The position numbers were made by a program, and so were the translations under genes. This document shows, piece after piece, positions 16,101 to 23,814 of a DNA stretch of 64,000 nucleotides. Position 1 is the stretch's first letter. The number at the start of each line of letters is the position of its first letter. Source of the DNA: Zoogloea sp. (lineage in GTDB: Bacteria > Pseudomonadota > Gammaproteobacteria > Burkholderiales > Rhodocyclaceae). The stretch spans positions 176,142 to 240,141 of the forward strand of contig NZ_JAKLLN010000003.1 in the NCBI RefSeq assembly GCF_023150065.1. Reading direction: 5' to 3'. Under the pieces are notes generated by a model. That model was not told where the DNA came from and did no database searches. It saw nothing but the letters and a program-made list of their open reading frames with translations.

Positions 16101-16524
16101 CGTCGACTCCTCCGTCGAGCGGCTGCAGGTGCGGGCCACCGGCATGTCGGACGACCGCTTCCTGCTCGCCGTCAATGGCCGCACCATCCCCCTGCAGCCC
16201 ACCGGCACGGTGGGTGAGCATGTGGCCGGGGTGCGCTACCGGGCCTGGCAGCCGCCGTCCTGCCTGCACCCGACCATTCCGCCCCACGCCCCGCTGGTCT
16301 TCGACCTGGTGGATACCTGGACCGGCCGCTCCCTCGGGGGCTGCCAGTACCACGTCTCCCACCCGGGCGGGCGCAGCTTCGAGACCTTCCCGGTCAACGC
16401 CTTCGAGGCGGAGAGCCGGCGCCTGGCGCGCTTCTTCCGCATGGGCCACACCCCGGGCGAACCCCAGGTGAAGGTCTCTCCGGTCGAGCGGGAATTCCCC
16501 TTCACCCTCGATCTGCGGCGCTGA
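13144..16524 (+). CDS. Transglutaminase-like protease fused to DUF2126 putative amidoligase
   Basis: 1126 residues, GTG start with GGAG upstream. Residues ~1-300 form a bacterial transglutaminase N-terminal domain plus papain-like core with the triad Cys180 (TGSCRDSAW), His229 (DLHAWTEVY) and Asp245 (GLDPTSG). Residues ~310-1120 form a DUF2126 domain (LTMGGEPTFVSID, NGTMHIFMPPLSSLEKYLEL, EVNIHPASNWEEL, GTGGGNHFVLGG). This family is predicted from comparative genomics to be a glutamine-synthetase-like amide-bond ligase. It has no signal peptide, so it is probably cytoplasmic. It leads an operon with an ATP-grasp/alpha-E fusion and a second transglutaminase. The substrate is unknown; peptide synthesis or protein tagging has been proposed for such clusters. 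Confidence 0.92.
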   Translation: MTIHVALNHLTSYKYDRPVNLGPQVVRLRPAPHSRTRILSYSLRVLPKPHFINWQQDPQANYLARLVFPEKVTEFSVEVDLVAEMSVINPFDFFLEPEAENFPFEYAGALSHELAPYRLKDEATPEFKKYLDTIPRDKLRMVDFLVKINADLQQHIGYVIRMEPGVQTPEETLTKRTGSCRDSAWLLVQLLRHLGLAARFVSGYLIQLKADVKSLDGPSGTEVDFTDLHAWTEVYLPGAGWVGLDPTSGLFAGEGHIPLAASPDPSSAAPVSGLIDECECEFEHLMKVTRVKEAPRVTKPYTEEQWAEIEALGHLIDTDIEANDMRLTMGGEPTFVSIDDPDGAEWNTEAMGPTKRVRAEDLYHRLRDKYAPFGLAHFGQGKWYPGEQLPRWSLTCFWRKDGQPVWMNPDLIGDANTPGDVKVDKAHTFLAGVAARLDVDQRRVFPAYEDAFYYLWRERRLPGNVDPFDARLDDPLERDRIRRVYEHGLPNPVGYVLPISLDAYTGAWQTGPWFLRDERCYLIPGDSPVGYRLPLDSQPWVSKGDYPYVNPIDSHQSFPPLPEYKAIRRQLPGGQTAVLNALKDDEAGFGSSAAARAAAALKAARDAEKRSPTDRQPEMFKSADWIVRTAMCAEPRNGTMHIFMPPLSSLEKYLELVTAIEATAEELGMPVVLEGYEPPSDPRLQHFRITPDPGVIEVNIHPASNWEELVDRTTHLYESAHYSRLTSEKFMVDGRHTGTGGGNHFVLGGAVPSDSPFLRRPDLLRSLISYWHNHPSLSYLFSGMFVGPTSQAPRIDEARNDSVYEIETAFRQFPKVGESVPPWLIDRLLRNLLIDVTGNTHRSEFCIDKLYSPDGPTGRLGLLELRAFEMPPHARMSLAQQLLLRGLLARFWETPYAPDRLVRWGTELHDRFLLPHFVEQDFNDVMEDMQAHGLAFKPEWFAPHMEFRFPKIGEFAVRGIEVELRSALEPWHVMGEEGAIGGTVRFVDSSVERLQVRATGMSDDRFLLAVNGRTIPLQPTGTVGEHVAGVRYRAWQPPSCLHPTIPPHAPLVFDLVDTWTGRSLGGCQYHVSHPGGRSFETFPVNAFEAESRRLARFFRMGHTPGEPQVKVSPVEREFPFTLDLRR

Positions 16525-16546
16525 GCAGCACATCGCGGGCGCAGCC

Positions 16547-16580
16547 TGCGGGCGGGGAAGGCCAGCCTTCCCCGCCCGCA
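16547..16580. other. Perfect 15 bp hairpin between the first two operon genes
   Basis: Arm 16547-16561 (TGCGGGCGGGGAAGG) is the exact reverse complement of 16566-16580, with the loop CCAG. No T-run follows. Two bases later comes another perfect palindrome, GGCGCATGCGCC (16582-16593). A stem this stable in a 120-base spacer inside an operon may slow 3' exonucleases, attenuate expression of the next gene, or be a leaky terminator. Confidence 0.75.
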
Positions 16581-16644
16581 AGGCGCATGCGCCCTGCGCA
16601 TTTCGCCATTTCCCGAATGCCGGCAAGAGTGTTAGTTTCCGCGG

Positions 16645-19170
16645 ATGCCCAGCTCGATCCTTGCCCATTACCCCTACCGCCCCGACAGCTATGACGAGCT
16701 GTTCGGCGAAGACGGCGTACGCCCCCACTGGCAGGAATTCCTCGATCACATCGACGAAGTCAGTGCCGACACCCTGAAGGCCCGCTCTGCCCAGCTGTCC
16801 CGCGGCATCCAGCAGAACGGCGTCACCTACAACGTCTATGCCGACCCCCGCGGCACCGATCGCCCCTGGTCCCTCGATCTGCTGCCCCTGATCCTCCCGG
16901 CCGATGAATGGCGCGGCATTTCGGAAGCCATCAGCCAGCGGGTACGCCTGCTCAATGCCCTGCTGGGCGACCTCTACGGCGAGCAGACCACCCTGGCCGA
17001 GGGCCTGCTCCCCCCCGAACTGGTCCACGGCCACCGGGGCTTCCTGTGGCCGTGCAAGGGCATCCAGCCCATCGGCGACACCTACCTGCACCTCTATGCC
17101 GCCGACCTGGCGCGCTCCCCCGACGGCCAGTGGTGGGTCATCGCCGACCGCACCCAATCCCCCTCCGGCGCCGGCTACGCCCTGGAAAACCGCCTGCTGG
17201 TGTCCCGGGCCTTCCCCGACCTGTTCCGCGACCTGCAGGTGCAGACCCTGGCCGGCTTCTTCCGCGGCCTGCAGCGCAGCCTGGGCAGCCAGGCCCCGGC
17301 CGACGGCGAGCCGCCCCTGACCGTACTTCTCACCCCCGGGCCCTTCAACGAAACCTACTTCGAGCACGTCTACCTGGCCCGCTACCTGGGCTTCCCCCTG
17401 GTCGAGGGGCAGGATCTCACCGTTCGCAAGGACACCGTCTATCTGAAGACCGTCTCCGGCCTGAAGCGGGTGCACGCCATCCTGCGCCGCCTCGACGACG
17501 ACTTCTGCGACCCGGTGGAGCTGCGTGCCGACTCCGCCCTGGGCATCCCCGGCCTGCTCGGCGCCGTGCGCGCCGGGCGCGTGCTGGTGGCCAATGCCCT
17601 GGGCAGCGGCCTGCTCGAATCCGCCGCCCTGCCCGGCTTCCTGCCCGGCATCTCGCGCCACCTGCTGGGCGAGGAGCTGGCCATGCCCTCCGTCGCCACC
17701 TGGTGGTGCGGCGAAGAGCCGGCCCGGGCCGAGGTCATCAAGAACATCAAGGATCTGGTCATCAAGCCCACCTTCCCCGGGGGCAGCAGCGAAGTCATCT
17801 TCGGCGACCAGCTCAACGACGAACAACTGGCCGCCCTGACCCGTCGCATCGAGGCCGACCCGTCGGCCTTCGTCGCCCAGGAGCTGGTCAAGCTGTCCCG
17901 CGCGCCGGCCTGGTCCGGCGGCCAGCGCCGCAAGCTGATGACCCGGGCCATGGGCCTGCGCGTCTATGCGGCGATCACCCCGGAAGGCTACAGCGTGCTG
18001 CCCGGCGGCCTGGCCCGGGTGGCGGGGGTGGACAACACCCGCATCCTGACCATGCAGAAGGGCGGCAGCAGCAAGGACACCTGGGTGCTCTCCGACGGCC
18101 CGGTATCCACCTTCAGCCTGCTCCAGAACACCATCCGGGTCGACGACCTGATCGACGAGACCGGCACCCTGTCGTCGCGCCTGGCCGAGAACCTGTTCTG
18201 GTTCGGGCGTTACGGCGAGCGCTGCGACGCCGTGGCCCGGCTGGCCCGGCTGGCCCTGTCACGCCTCTCCGAAGGGCGCCGCACCGAGCGGGCCGGCGCC
18301 CTGTCGATGATGCTGGAGCTGGCCGCCGGTGCCGGCCTGGTGGAAAAGAACGTGGCCACCCTGCCCCTGGCCAAGGCCGAGCTGGACCTCTTCCGCGCCG
18401 TGCTCGACCGCCGCGCCGACAGCGGCCTGGCGGCCAACCTGCAGCGCCTCACCTGGTGCGCCACCCAGGCCCGGGAGCACCTCTCCCTCGACCACTGGCA
18501 CGCCCTCAAACGTCTCTCCGCCGAACTCGAGAGCGCCCGCGGGCGGGTCTCCGACGTCTCCGCCCTGCTCGAATTCCTCGACGAAGCCCTGACCACCTTC
18601 GTGTCCCTGTCCGGCTTCGCCATGGACAACATGACCCGCGACATGGGCTGGCGCCTGCACATCGTCGGGCGGCGCATCGAGCGCCTCGACAACCTCTCCG
18701 GCAGCCTGGCGCGCTTCCTGCGGCGCCACGTGGACATCGCCGGCCCGCTGCAGCGCGAGCTGGCCGTGGAGGCCCTGCTCGAGCTGTTCGATTCCATCAT
18801 CACCTACCGCACCCGTTACCGCGCCCAGCCGGAGCTGCTGCCCGCCATCCACATGCTCACCATGGACGGCGCCAACCCCCACGCCCTGGCCTTCCAGGTG
18901 CGCATGCTGACCAACTACTTGCAGAGCTTCGACGTGGATGGCAGCGAGCTGGGCATCGAGGCGCTGGATGCCAGCTTCGCGGCCCTGCAGGCCTTCCCGT
19001 GGGCCGACCTGGAGGCCGCCGGGCCGGAGGGCGAGCGCGCCGAGGCCACCCTCGAGCTGGCCAATCGCCTGGACGACCTGGCCCGGGCCGGGCGCACCCT
19101 GTCCGATCGCCTGGCCATGCGCTTCTTCAGCCATGTGGGCGGCGCCGGTCAGGCCACCTTCGCCGCCTGA
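16645..19170 (+). CDS. Circularly permuted ATP-grasp protein fused to an alpha-E domain
   Basis: 841 residues. Residues ~1-495 are a type 2 circularly permuted ATP-grasp (DUF404/DUF407) domain: IQQNGVTYNVYADPRG, RPWSLDLLPLIL, SGAGYALENRLLVSRAFPDL and WWCGEEPARAEVIKNIKDLVIKP. Residues ~515-835 are the all-helical alpha-E (DUF403) domain beginning LSSRLAENLFWFGRYGERC. In many genomes these are two adjacent genes, and here they are one chain. ATP-grasp enzymes join a carboxylate to an amine or thiol through an acyl-phosphate. With the neighbouring transglutaminases it should act in peptide or amide formation and release. A strong hairpin precedes it, and I see no clear ribosome site at this ATG. 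Confidence 0.92.
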   Translation: MPSSILAHYPYRPDSYDELFGEDGVRPHWQEFLDHIDEVSADTLKARSAQLSRGIQQNGVTYNVYADPRGTDRPWSLDLLPLILPADEWRGISEAISQRVRLLNALLGDLYGEQTTLAEGLLPPELVHGHRGFLWPCKGIQPIGDTYLHLYAADLARSPDGQWWVIADRTQSPSGAGYALENRLLVSRAFPDLFRDLQVQTLAGFFRGLQRSLGSQAPADGEPPLTVLLTPGPFNETYFEHVYLARYLGFPLVEGQDLTVRKDTVYLKTVSGLKRVHAILRRLDDDFCDPVELRADSALGIPGLLGAVRAGRVLVANALGSGLLESAALPGFLPGISRHLLGEELAMPSVATWWCGEEPARAEVIKNIKDLVIKPTFPGGSSEVIFGDQLNDEQLAALTRRIEADPSAFVAQELVKLSRAPAWSGGQRRKLMTRAMGLRVYAAITPEGYSVLPGGLARVAGVDNTRILTMQKGGSSKDTWVLSDGPVSTFSLLQNTIRVDDLIDETGTLSSRLAENLFWFGRYGERCDAVARLARLALSRLSEGRRTERAGALSMMLELAAGAGLVEKNVATLPLAKAELDLFRAVLDRRADSGLAANLQRLTWCATQAREHLSLDHWHALKRLSAELESARGRVSDVSALLEFLDEALTTFVSLSGFAMDNMTRDMGWRLHIVGRRIERLDNLSGSLARFLRRHVDIAGPLQRELAVEALLELFDSIITYRTRYRAQPELLPAIHMLTMDGANPHALAFQVRMLTNYLQSFDVDGSELGIEALDASFAALQAFPWADLEAAGPEGERAEATLELANRLDDLARAGRTLSDRLAMRFFSHVGGAGQATFAA

Positions 19171-19192
19171 AGCCCCCTTGCCCCCGCCCGTC

Positions 19193-20119
19193 ATGACCCG
19201 CCGCGTTCCCTACACCATCCTCCACGAGACCGAGTACGCCCCCTGCGGTGTGCCGGTCTCCCTGGCCCAGCACCTGCTGCACCTGATCCCCCGGGAGCTG
19301 CCCTGGCAGACCCGCGAGTCGGGGGTCATCACCATCGAGCCCGATCTGGCCCGGCTGAGCGAAGGCGAGGACGCCTTCGGCAACCCGGTGGCCTGGCTGT
19401 CCCTCGACACCCCCCACGACGGCCTGCTGGTGCGCGCCGAGAGCCACGTCACGGTGATCGGCCGGCCGCTGCCCAAGGCCGAGGACTCACCGGCCTGGGA
19501 GAGCGTGCGCGACAGCCTGCGCTACCGCCCCGAGCCCCGCGACGCCGACACCCTCGACGCCCTGCGCTATCTCTATGCCTCCCCCCGGGTGCCCCGGGAC
19601 ACCCAGCTGGCCGAGTTCGCCCAGGCCGCCTTCAAGCCCGGCCTGCCCCTGCTGGTGGCCGCCCGGGCGCTGATGGACCTGATATTCAAGACCTTCACCT
19701 TCGACGCCAAGGCCACCGAGGTGAGCACCCCGGTGCACGAGGTACTGAAGAAGAAACGCGGGGTGTGCCAGGACTTCGCCCACCTGATGATCGCCGCCCT
19801 GCGCTCGGTGGGGGTGCCCGCCCGCTACATGTCGGGCTACCTGCTCACCGACCCGCCACCGGGCAAGCCGCGTCTGATCGGCGCCGACGCCTCCCACGCC
19901 TGGGTCGCGGTGTGGTGCCCGGAAAACGGCTGGGTCGAGTACGACCCGACCAACGGCATCCAGCCCGACGTGCGTCACGTCACCCTGGGCTGGGGCCGTG
20001 ACTTCCAGGACGTGTCGCCCCTGCGCGGGGTCATCCTCGGCGGCCTGGCCCAGGTGCCGGAAGTCCGCGTCACGGTGATTCCCGACGGGGAGAAGGCGGT
20101 TCCCCGTCCGGCAGCGTGA
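19193..20119 (+). CDS. Transglutaminase-family cysteine protease
   Basis: 308 residues from ATG 19193, 22 bases after the previous stop. The frame reads back into the upstream gene, but the protein-like part begins at MTRRVPYTILHETEY. A transglutaminase N-terminal beta domain (residues ~1-95) is followed by the core with Cys192 (RGVCQDFAHLMIAALRS), His235 (ASHAWVAVW) and Asp251 (VEYDPTNG). No signal peptide is seen. It is the third gene of the operon and the second transglutaminase in it, so two thiol enzymes flank one ATP-grasp enzyme. Its stop is 10 bases from the convergent beta-helix gene. Confidence 0.93.
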   Translation: MTRRVPYTILHETEYAPCGVPVSLAQHLLHLIPRELPWQTRESGVITIEPDLARLSEGEDAFGNPVAWLSLDTPHDGLLVRAESHVTVIGRPLPKAEDSPAWESVRDSLRYRPEPRDADTLDALRYLYASPRVPRDTQLAEFAQAAFKPGLPLLVAARALMDLIFKTFTFDAKATEVSTPVHEVLKKKRGVCQDFAHLMIAALRSVGVPARYMSGYLLTDPPPGKPRLIGADASHAWVAVWCPENGWVEYDPTNGIQPDVRHVTLGWGRDFQDVSPLRGVILGGLAQVPEVRVTVIPDGEKAVPRPAA

Positions 20120-20129
20120 GCGCCTCCCC

Positions 20130-21332
20130 TCAGGGCGGCGGGCCCGACACGGCAGGTAAGCCGGGGAGCATCGCCTCCGCCCGCTGAAACGCCCCGGGTA
20201 CCCAGCGCGACGGCTCCACCAGGGGCGTGCGCCCCACCGGAAAGCGGAACTCCGCCGTCGGTCGCAGGGCCGCCTCGTCGGCCTGCTCCAGCCGGCTCAC
20301 CCGGCCGCGCAGCAGCGAACCGGCCGCCAGGGTGAAATCCAGCCGTTGCGGGTCCAGGGCGCCCGGCGGCAGGGCATGGTTGCCCTGATGCCACCCGGGC
20401 AGGGCCAGGGTGAACACCCCCAGCCCCACCGTGAGGTTGTTGCGCGCCACGAAGCGCGTGTCGGGGGGCAGCCGGTCCGCCCACACCCGGGCAAACAGGG
20501 CCGGCCGCCAGCCCTCGCTGATCAGGGTGTTGTGGGCCATGAGCAGGCGGTTGTCGGGCCAGCGGGCGCCTTCGGCCCCGTAGGCCAGCAGGGTTGGGTT
20601 GGCGCTGTCGGCCCCCTGCCCGATCACGTTGCCCACCACCACCGCCACCCCGCCTTCGGGAAACTCCAGCTCGTAGGAGGCCCGCCCGGCCTGGCCATCC
20701 ACCAGCAGGTTGTAGCGGATGTCGTTATGGCGGGCCCGGCTCTTCAGCAGATGCCCCTGGTAGCCCCCGTGAAAGCGGCTGCCCTCCACCGACAGGCGCC
20801 CGATGCGTCCGGCGTAGAGCAGGTGGTGCAGGGCGCGGGTGTCCCGGGGGGCATCCCGGAACACGCTGTCCACCACCGTCAGCTCGGCATCGGCAAAGTT
20901 GGCGGTGAGGATGCCGTGCTCGTTGTCCTCGAAGAGGCAGTCACGCACCTCCAGACGGCCCCGCTCGAAGCGGATGCCGGCACCGTTGTGGTCGGCCGCA
21001 CGGGCGCCGCGGAAGGCGATGTTGCGGACCTTGAAATCCCCCCCCGAAAACACCCAGATCGCCTTGCCATCGGCCACGGCACCACCGGCATCAAGCACCG
21101 GCCGATCGCCCACGCCGCGGATCTCCAGGGACTTCTGGGGCCACACCGTCACATCGCCGGTGTAGGTGCCGGGCCGGATCAGCACGGTGTCGCCATCCCG
21201 GGCCAGGCGGGCGGCGTCGGCGATGCGGGTCAGCGCCTCATGGGGCCCCACCACGAGGGTCGCGGCACAAAGCGGCCCGGCCGCAGCCAGGGACACGAGG
21301 GCAAGGAGGAGAGAGCGTGGCACGGTCAGCAT
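20130..21332 (-). CDS. Secreted right-handed parallel beta-helix protein
   Basis: 400 residues with a signal peptide cut near LCAA. The body opens with GDTVLIRPGTYTGDVTVWPQKSLEIRG-type coils and repeats short beta-turn units (FKVRNIAFRG, LEVRDCLFEDNEHGI, LTVVDSVFRD, LSVEGSRFHGG), the pattern of pectate-lyase-like beta-helices. It is probably periplasmic or surface located and may bind or cut a polysaccharide. No catalytic residues can be assigned. It is divergent from the triple-VanZ membrane protein. Proteins of this type are common near exopolysaccharide genes, but no such cluster is visible here. Confidence 0.82.
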   Translation of the reverse strand: MLTVPRSLLLALVSLAAAGPLCAATLVVGPHEALTRIADAARLARDGDTVLIRPGTYTGDVTVWPQKSLEIRGVGDRPVLDAGGAVADGKAIWVFSGGDFKVRNIAFRGARAADHNGAGIRFERGRLEVRDCLFEDNEHGILTANFADAELTVVDSVFRDAPRDTRALHHLLYAGRIGRLSVEGSRFHGGYQGHLLKSRARHNDIRYNLLVDGQAGRASYELEFPEGGVAVVVGNVIGQGADSANPTLLAYGAEGARWPDNRLLMAHNTLISEGWRPALFARVWADRLPPDTRFVARNNLTVGLGVFTLALPGWHQGNHALPPGALDPQRLDFTLAAGSLLRGRVSRLEQADEAALRPTAEFRFPVGRTPLVEPSRWVPGAFQRAEAMLPGLPAVSGPPP

Positions 21333-21429
21333 GCTAAACGTATTCGGTGCCGGCCGTCAGGTCCTGCATTGAGCCGTGTCCACTTGCTGAGTACCATGGC
21401 GGCTCCTCTTCCAGGCCGTGCTTTCCCGT

Positions 21430-23763
21430 ATGCCTCCTGACGCCCAGCTCGCCCCACCGGACCCGATCCAGGCGCAGTCACGCCTGTGGACCTTCATTCT
21501 GCTGGGCAGTCTGGCCTTCCTCATCTATGGCAGCCTGGTGCCTCTCAACTACCAGCCGATGCCCTGGTCCGCGGCGGTGGCGGCCTTCCTCGCCCTGGGC
21601 GATGCTCCCCAGGGTAGCGGCGGCAGCATCGACTGGGCCAGCAACTTCCTGCTCACAGTCCCCATCAGCTTCGCCGCCGCCGCCCGCTTTCTGCCGGGCC
21701 GCTCGGGCCTGGGGCGGATCGGGGTCCGGTGCCTGATCCTGCTGGGGATCGGCCTGGTCTCCACCGGCGTGGAGTTTGCCCAGCAGTTCTTTCCACCGCG
21801 CAACATCTCCCTCAGCGACATCCAGGCCCAGGCGCTGGGGGCCCTTGCCGGCCTGGTGGCCCAGCGGGTCTGGGGCGCACCGGTGCACCGCTGGCTGGCT
21901 GGCTGGTGGCAGCAGGAGAAAGGCGCCGACCGCCTGATCCGTGCCCTCAAGCTCTACCTGGTGGTGCTGGCGGGCTTCACGCTCCTGCCCCTCGACCTGA
22001 CCATCAGCCCGGTGGAGATCTATCACAAATGGTCCGAGGGGCGCGTCGTGCTGATTCCCTTCGCGGGCCTGCGGGGATCCCTGGCCGACAAGGTGTACGA
22101 GTGCTTCACCGACGTGGCCGTGTGGGTGCCGGTTGGCGTCTTCCTGAGCTTGTCGGGACGAGGCCGGGCGCTGCAGGTCGCCCTCTTCGGCATGCTGCTG
22201 GCGGCCGCTCTGGAGGGGCTCCAGCTCTTTGTGTACTCCCGCTGGACGGACGTCACCGACATCCTGCTGGCGGGTGTCGGGAGCCTCGCCGGCGCAGGCC
22301 TGGCACGGCATCTGCGCACACCGGGCAGCCATCCATCCACCGGCAGATGGTATGGCGCCTGGGCCGTCTGGGCGCTGACGATCCTGGCGCTGTTCTGGTT
22401 TCCCTTCAACTTCCAGCTCAATCCGGTGGACACGGCCCTGCTGCAGGTGCCGTTTGCCAACTATCAGGTTCAGGACGAATACAACGCCGCCAATGAACTG
22501 CTGCGCAAGCTCGGCCTGTTCCTGCCCGGCGGCCTGCTGTGGGGCATCGCCCGGAGCGGTCGTCGGCAGGACGGGCGGTCCAGCCGCTCCGGCCTTATCG
22601 CATTGCTGGGCGTCGCCCTGCTGGTGGAAGGCGGCCAGGTCTTTCTCCCCGGCAAGGTGGCCGACCTCACCGACGTGCTCCTGGAGCTCCTCGGCGGCGG
22701 CCTGGGCCTGGTGCTGGCGACCACGCTGATACGGGCCGCCCACCACACGACGGACCGCCCGGTCGAGGCCCGCCCGCAGCCGGCCCCGATTGCGGCGCCC
22801 GCGCCCTCTCGGCATGCCGCACCGCCACCGACCGACGCCGCCAGCCTGCCCGGGCCGGGTCACCACGTGCTGGCGGTGCTCGCGCTGGCGCTGCTGATCG
22901 GCATTGCCGTGCGCCTGCCAGGCGTGCCCTACAACGTGCGCGAGCTGGTGTCTGGCGGGCCTGCCGGCGTCTTCTCCCTGCTGGCCCTGGCCGCCGCCAG
23001 CTACCTGCTGGCCAACGCCGCGCTGCCCCTGGGCCGGGGCCGGCCCGCCTCCCGCATGCTGGCGGCGCCCCTGTGGCTCGCCGCCAGCGGCACGGTGGTC
23101 TTTGCCCTGCTGCGTGCCGGCGTCCCCACCGAGAGCATGGACGACATCGTCGGTTCGCCCATCCTGGGCTGGCCCTGGGAGTGGGAGCGCCTGGGCCGCT
23201 TCATCGCCCTGTGGATGGCGGTCAGCCTGCAGGTCGCGGGCGCCTTTGCCCTGGCGGCCACCCTGGGCCATGCGCGCCGCTTGCCGCTGCTGCTCAACTG
23301 GGCGATCGTGGCGGGCGTGTCCGCCGGCCCGCTGTTCCATGTGGTGATCACCCTTGCCGCCACCGACAACCTCACGGAGCTGGTGGCCCAGGGCGGCAGC
23401 TTCGTGGCCGCGAGCCTCGTGGCCCTGGGCCTGATGGCCGTGGCCCTGTGCGGTTCCTGCCTGTCGGCCCTGGTGGCAGGGGCCGGATCCCGGGCCGGAC
23501 TGGCAACGGGCCTGCTGGCCGGGGCGGCCCTGGCTCCGGTGTGCTTCGTCCTCGGCACCGAGGCCACCATCGTCAAGTACGACAAGGTCTTTTCGGCCCT
23601 GCAGTTCCTGTTGAGCACCGACCGCGGCCACTACGCCACCGGAGCAGCACTGTGGCTGCGCCTGGCCGCGGCCCTGGTCATGGCTGCGCTCACCCTGGCC
23701 GCCCTGCAGCACCTCCACTGGCGCCGCCTGGCGACCCGCCCGCCCCGGCAGCGCAAGGCTTGA
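21430..23763 (+). CDS. Large membrane protein with three tandem VanZ-like domains
   Basis: 777 residues from ATG 21430 (GTG 21418 would add four). Three VanZ-like units can be read by their repeated Glu-x-x-Gln/Asp pattern: STGVEFAQQFFPPRNISLSD, EGLQLFVYSRWTDVTD and EGGQVFLPGKVADLTD, each followed by a glycine-rich helix. A Pro/Ala linker (~440-475) leads into a further ~300 residues with about eight hydrophobic helices of unknown family. VanZ is named for low-level teicoplanin resistance, but its biochemical role is unsettled, so I assign none. It is divergent from the beta-helix gene and 51 bases upstream of the prenyltransferase gene. Confidence 0.82.
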   Translation: MPPDAQLAPPDPIQAQSRLWTFILLGSLAFLIYGSLVPLNYQPMPWSAAVAAFLALGDAPQGSGGSIDWASNFLLTVPISFAAAARFLPGRSGLGRIGVRCLILLGIGLVSTGVEFAQQFFPPRNISLSDIQAQALGALAGLVAQRVWGAPVHRWLAGWWQQEKGADRLIRALKLYLVVLAGFTLLPLDLTISPVEIYHKWSEGRVVLIPFAGLRGSLADKVYECFTDVAVWVPVGVFLSLSGRGRALQVALFGMLLAAALEGLQLFVYSRWTDVTDILLAGVGSLAGAGLARHLRTPGSHPSTGRWYGAWAVWALTILALFWFPFNFQLNPVDTALLQVPFANYQVQDEYNAANELLRKLGLFLPGGLLWGIARSGRRQDGRSSRSGLIALLGVALLVEGGQVFLPGKVADLTDVLLELLGGGLGLVLATTLIRAAHHTTDRPVEARPQPAPIAAPAPSRHAAPPPTDAASLPGPGHHVLAVLALALLIGIAVRLPGVPYNVRELVSGGPAGVFSLLALAAASYLLANAALPLGRGRPASRMLAAPLWLAASGTVVFALLRAGVPTESMDDIVGSPILGWPWEWERLGRFIALWMAVSLQVAGAFALAATLGHARRLPLLLNWAIVAGVSAGPLFHVVITLAATDNLTELVAQGGSFVAASLVALGLMAVALCGSCLSALVAGAGSRAGLATGLLAGAALAPVCFVLGTEATIVKYDKVFSALQFLLSTDRGHYATGAALWLRLAAALVMAALTLAALQHLHWRRLATRPPRQRKA

Positions 23764-23814
23764 CCGGGTGACACGGGCAACGCAGCATAGGTTGCCCGAG
23801 CCCCCGACACCACC

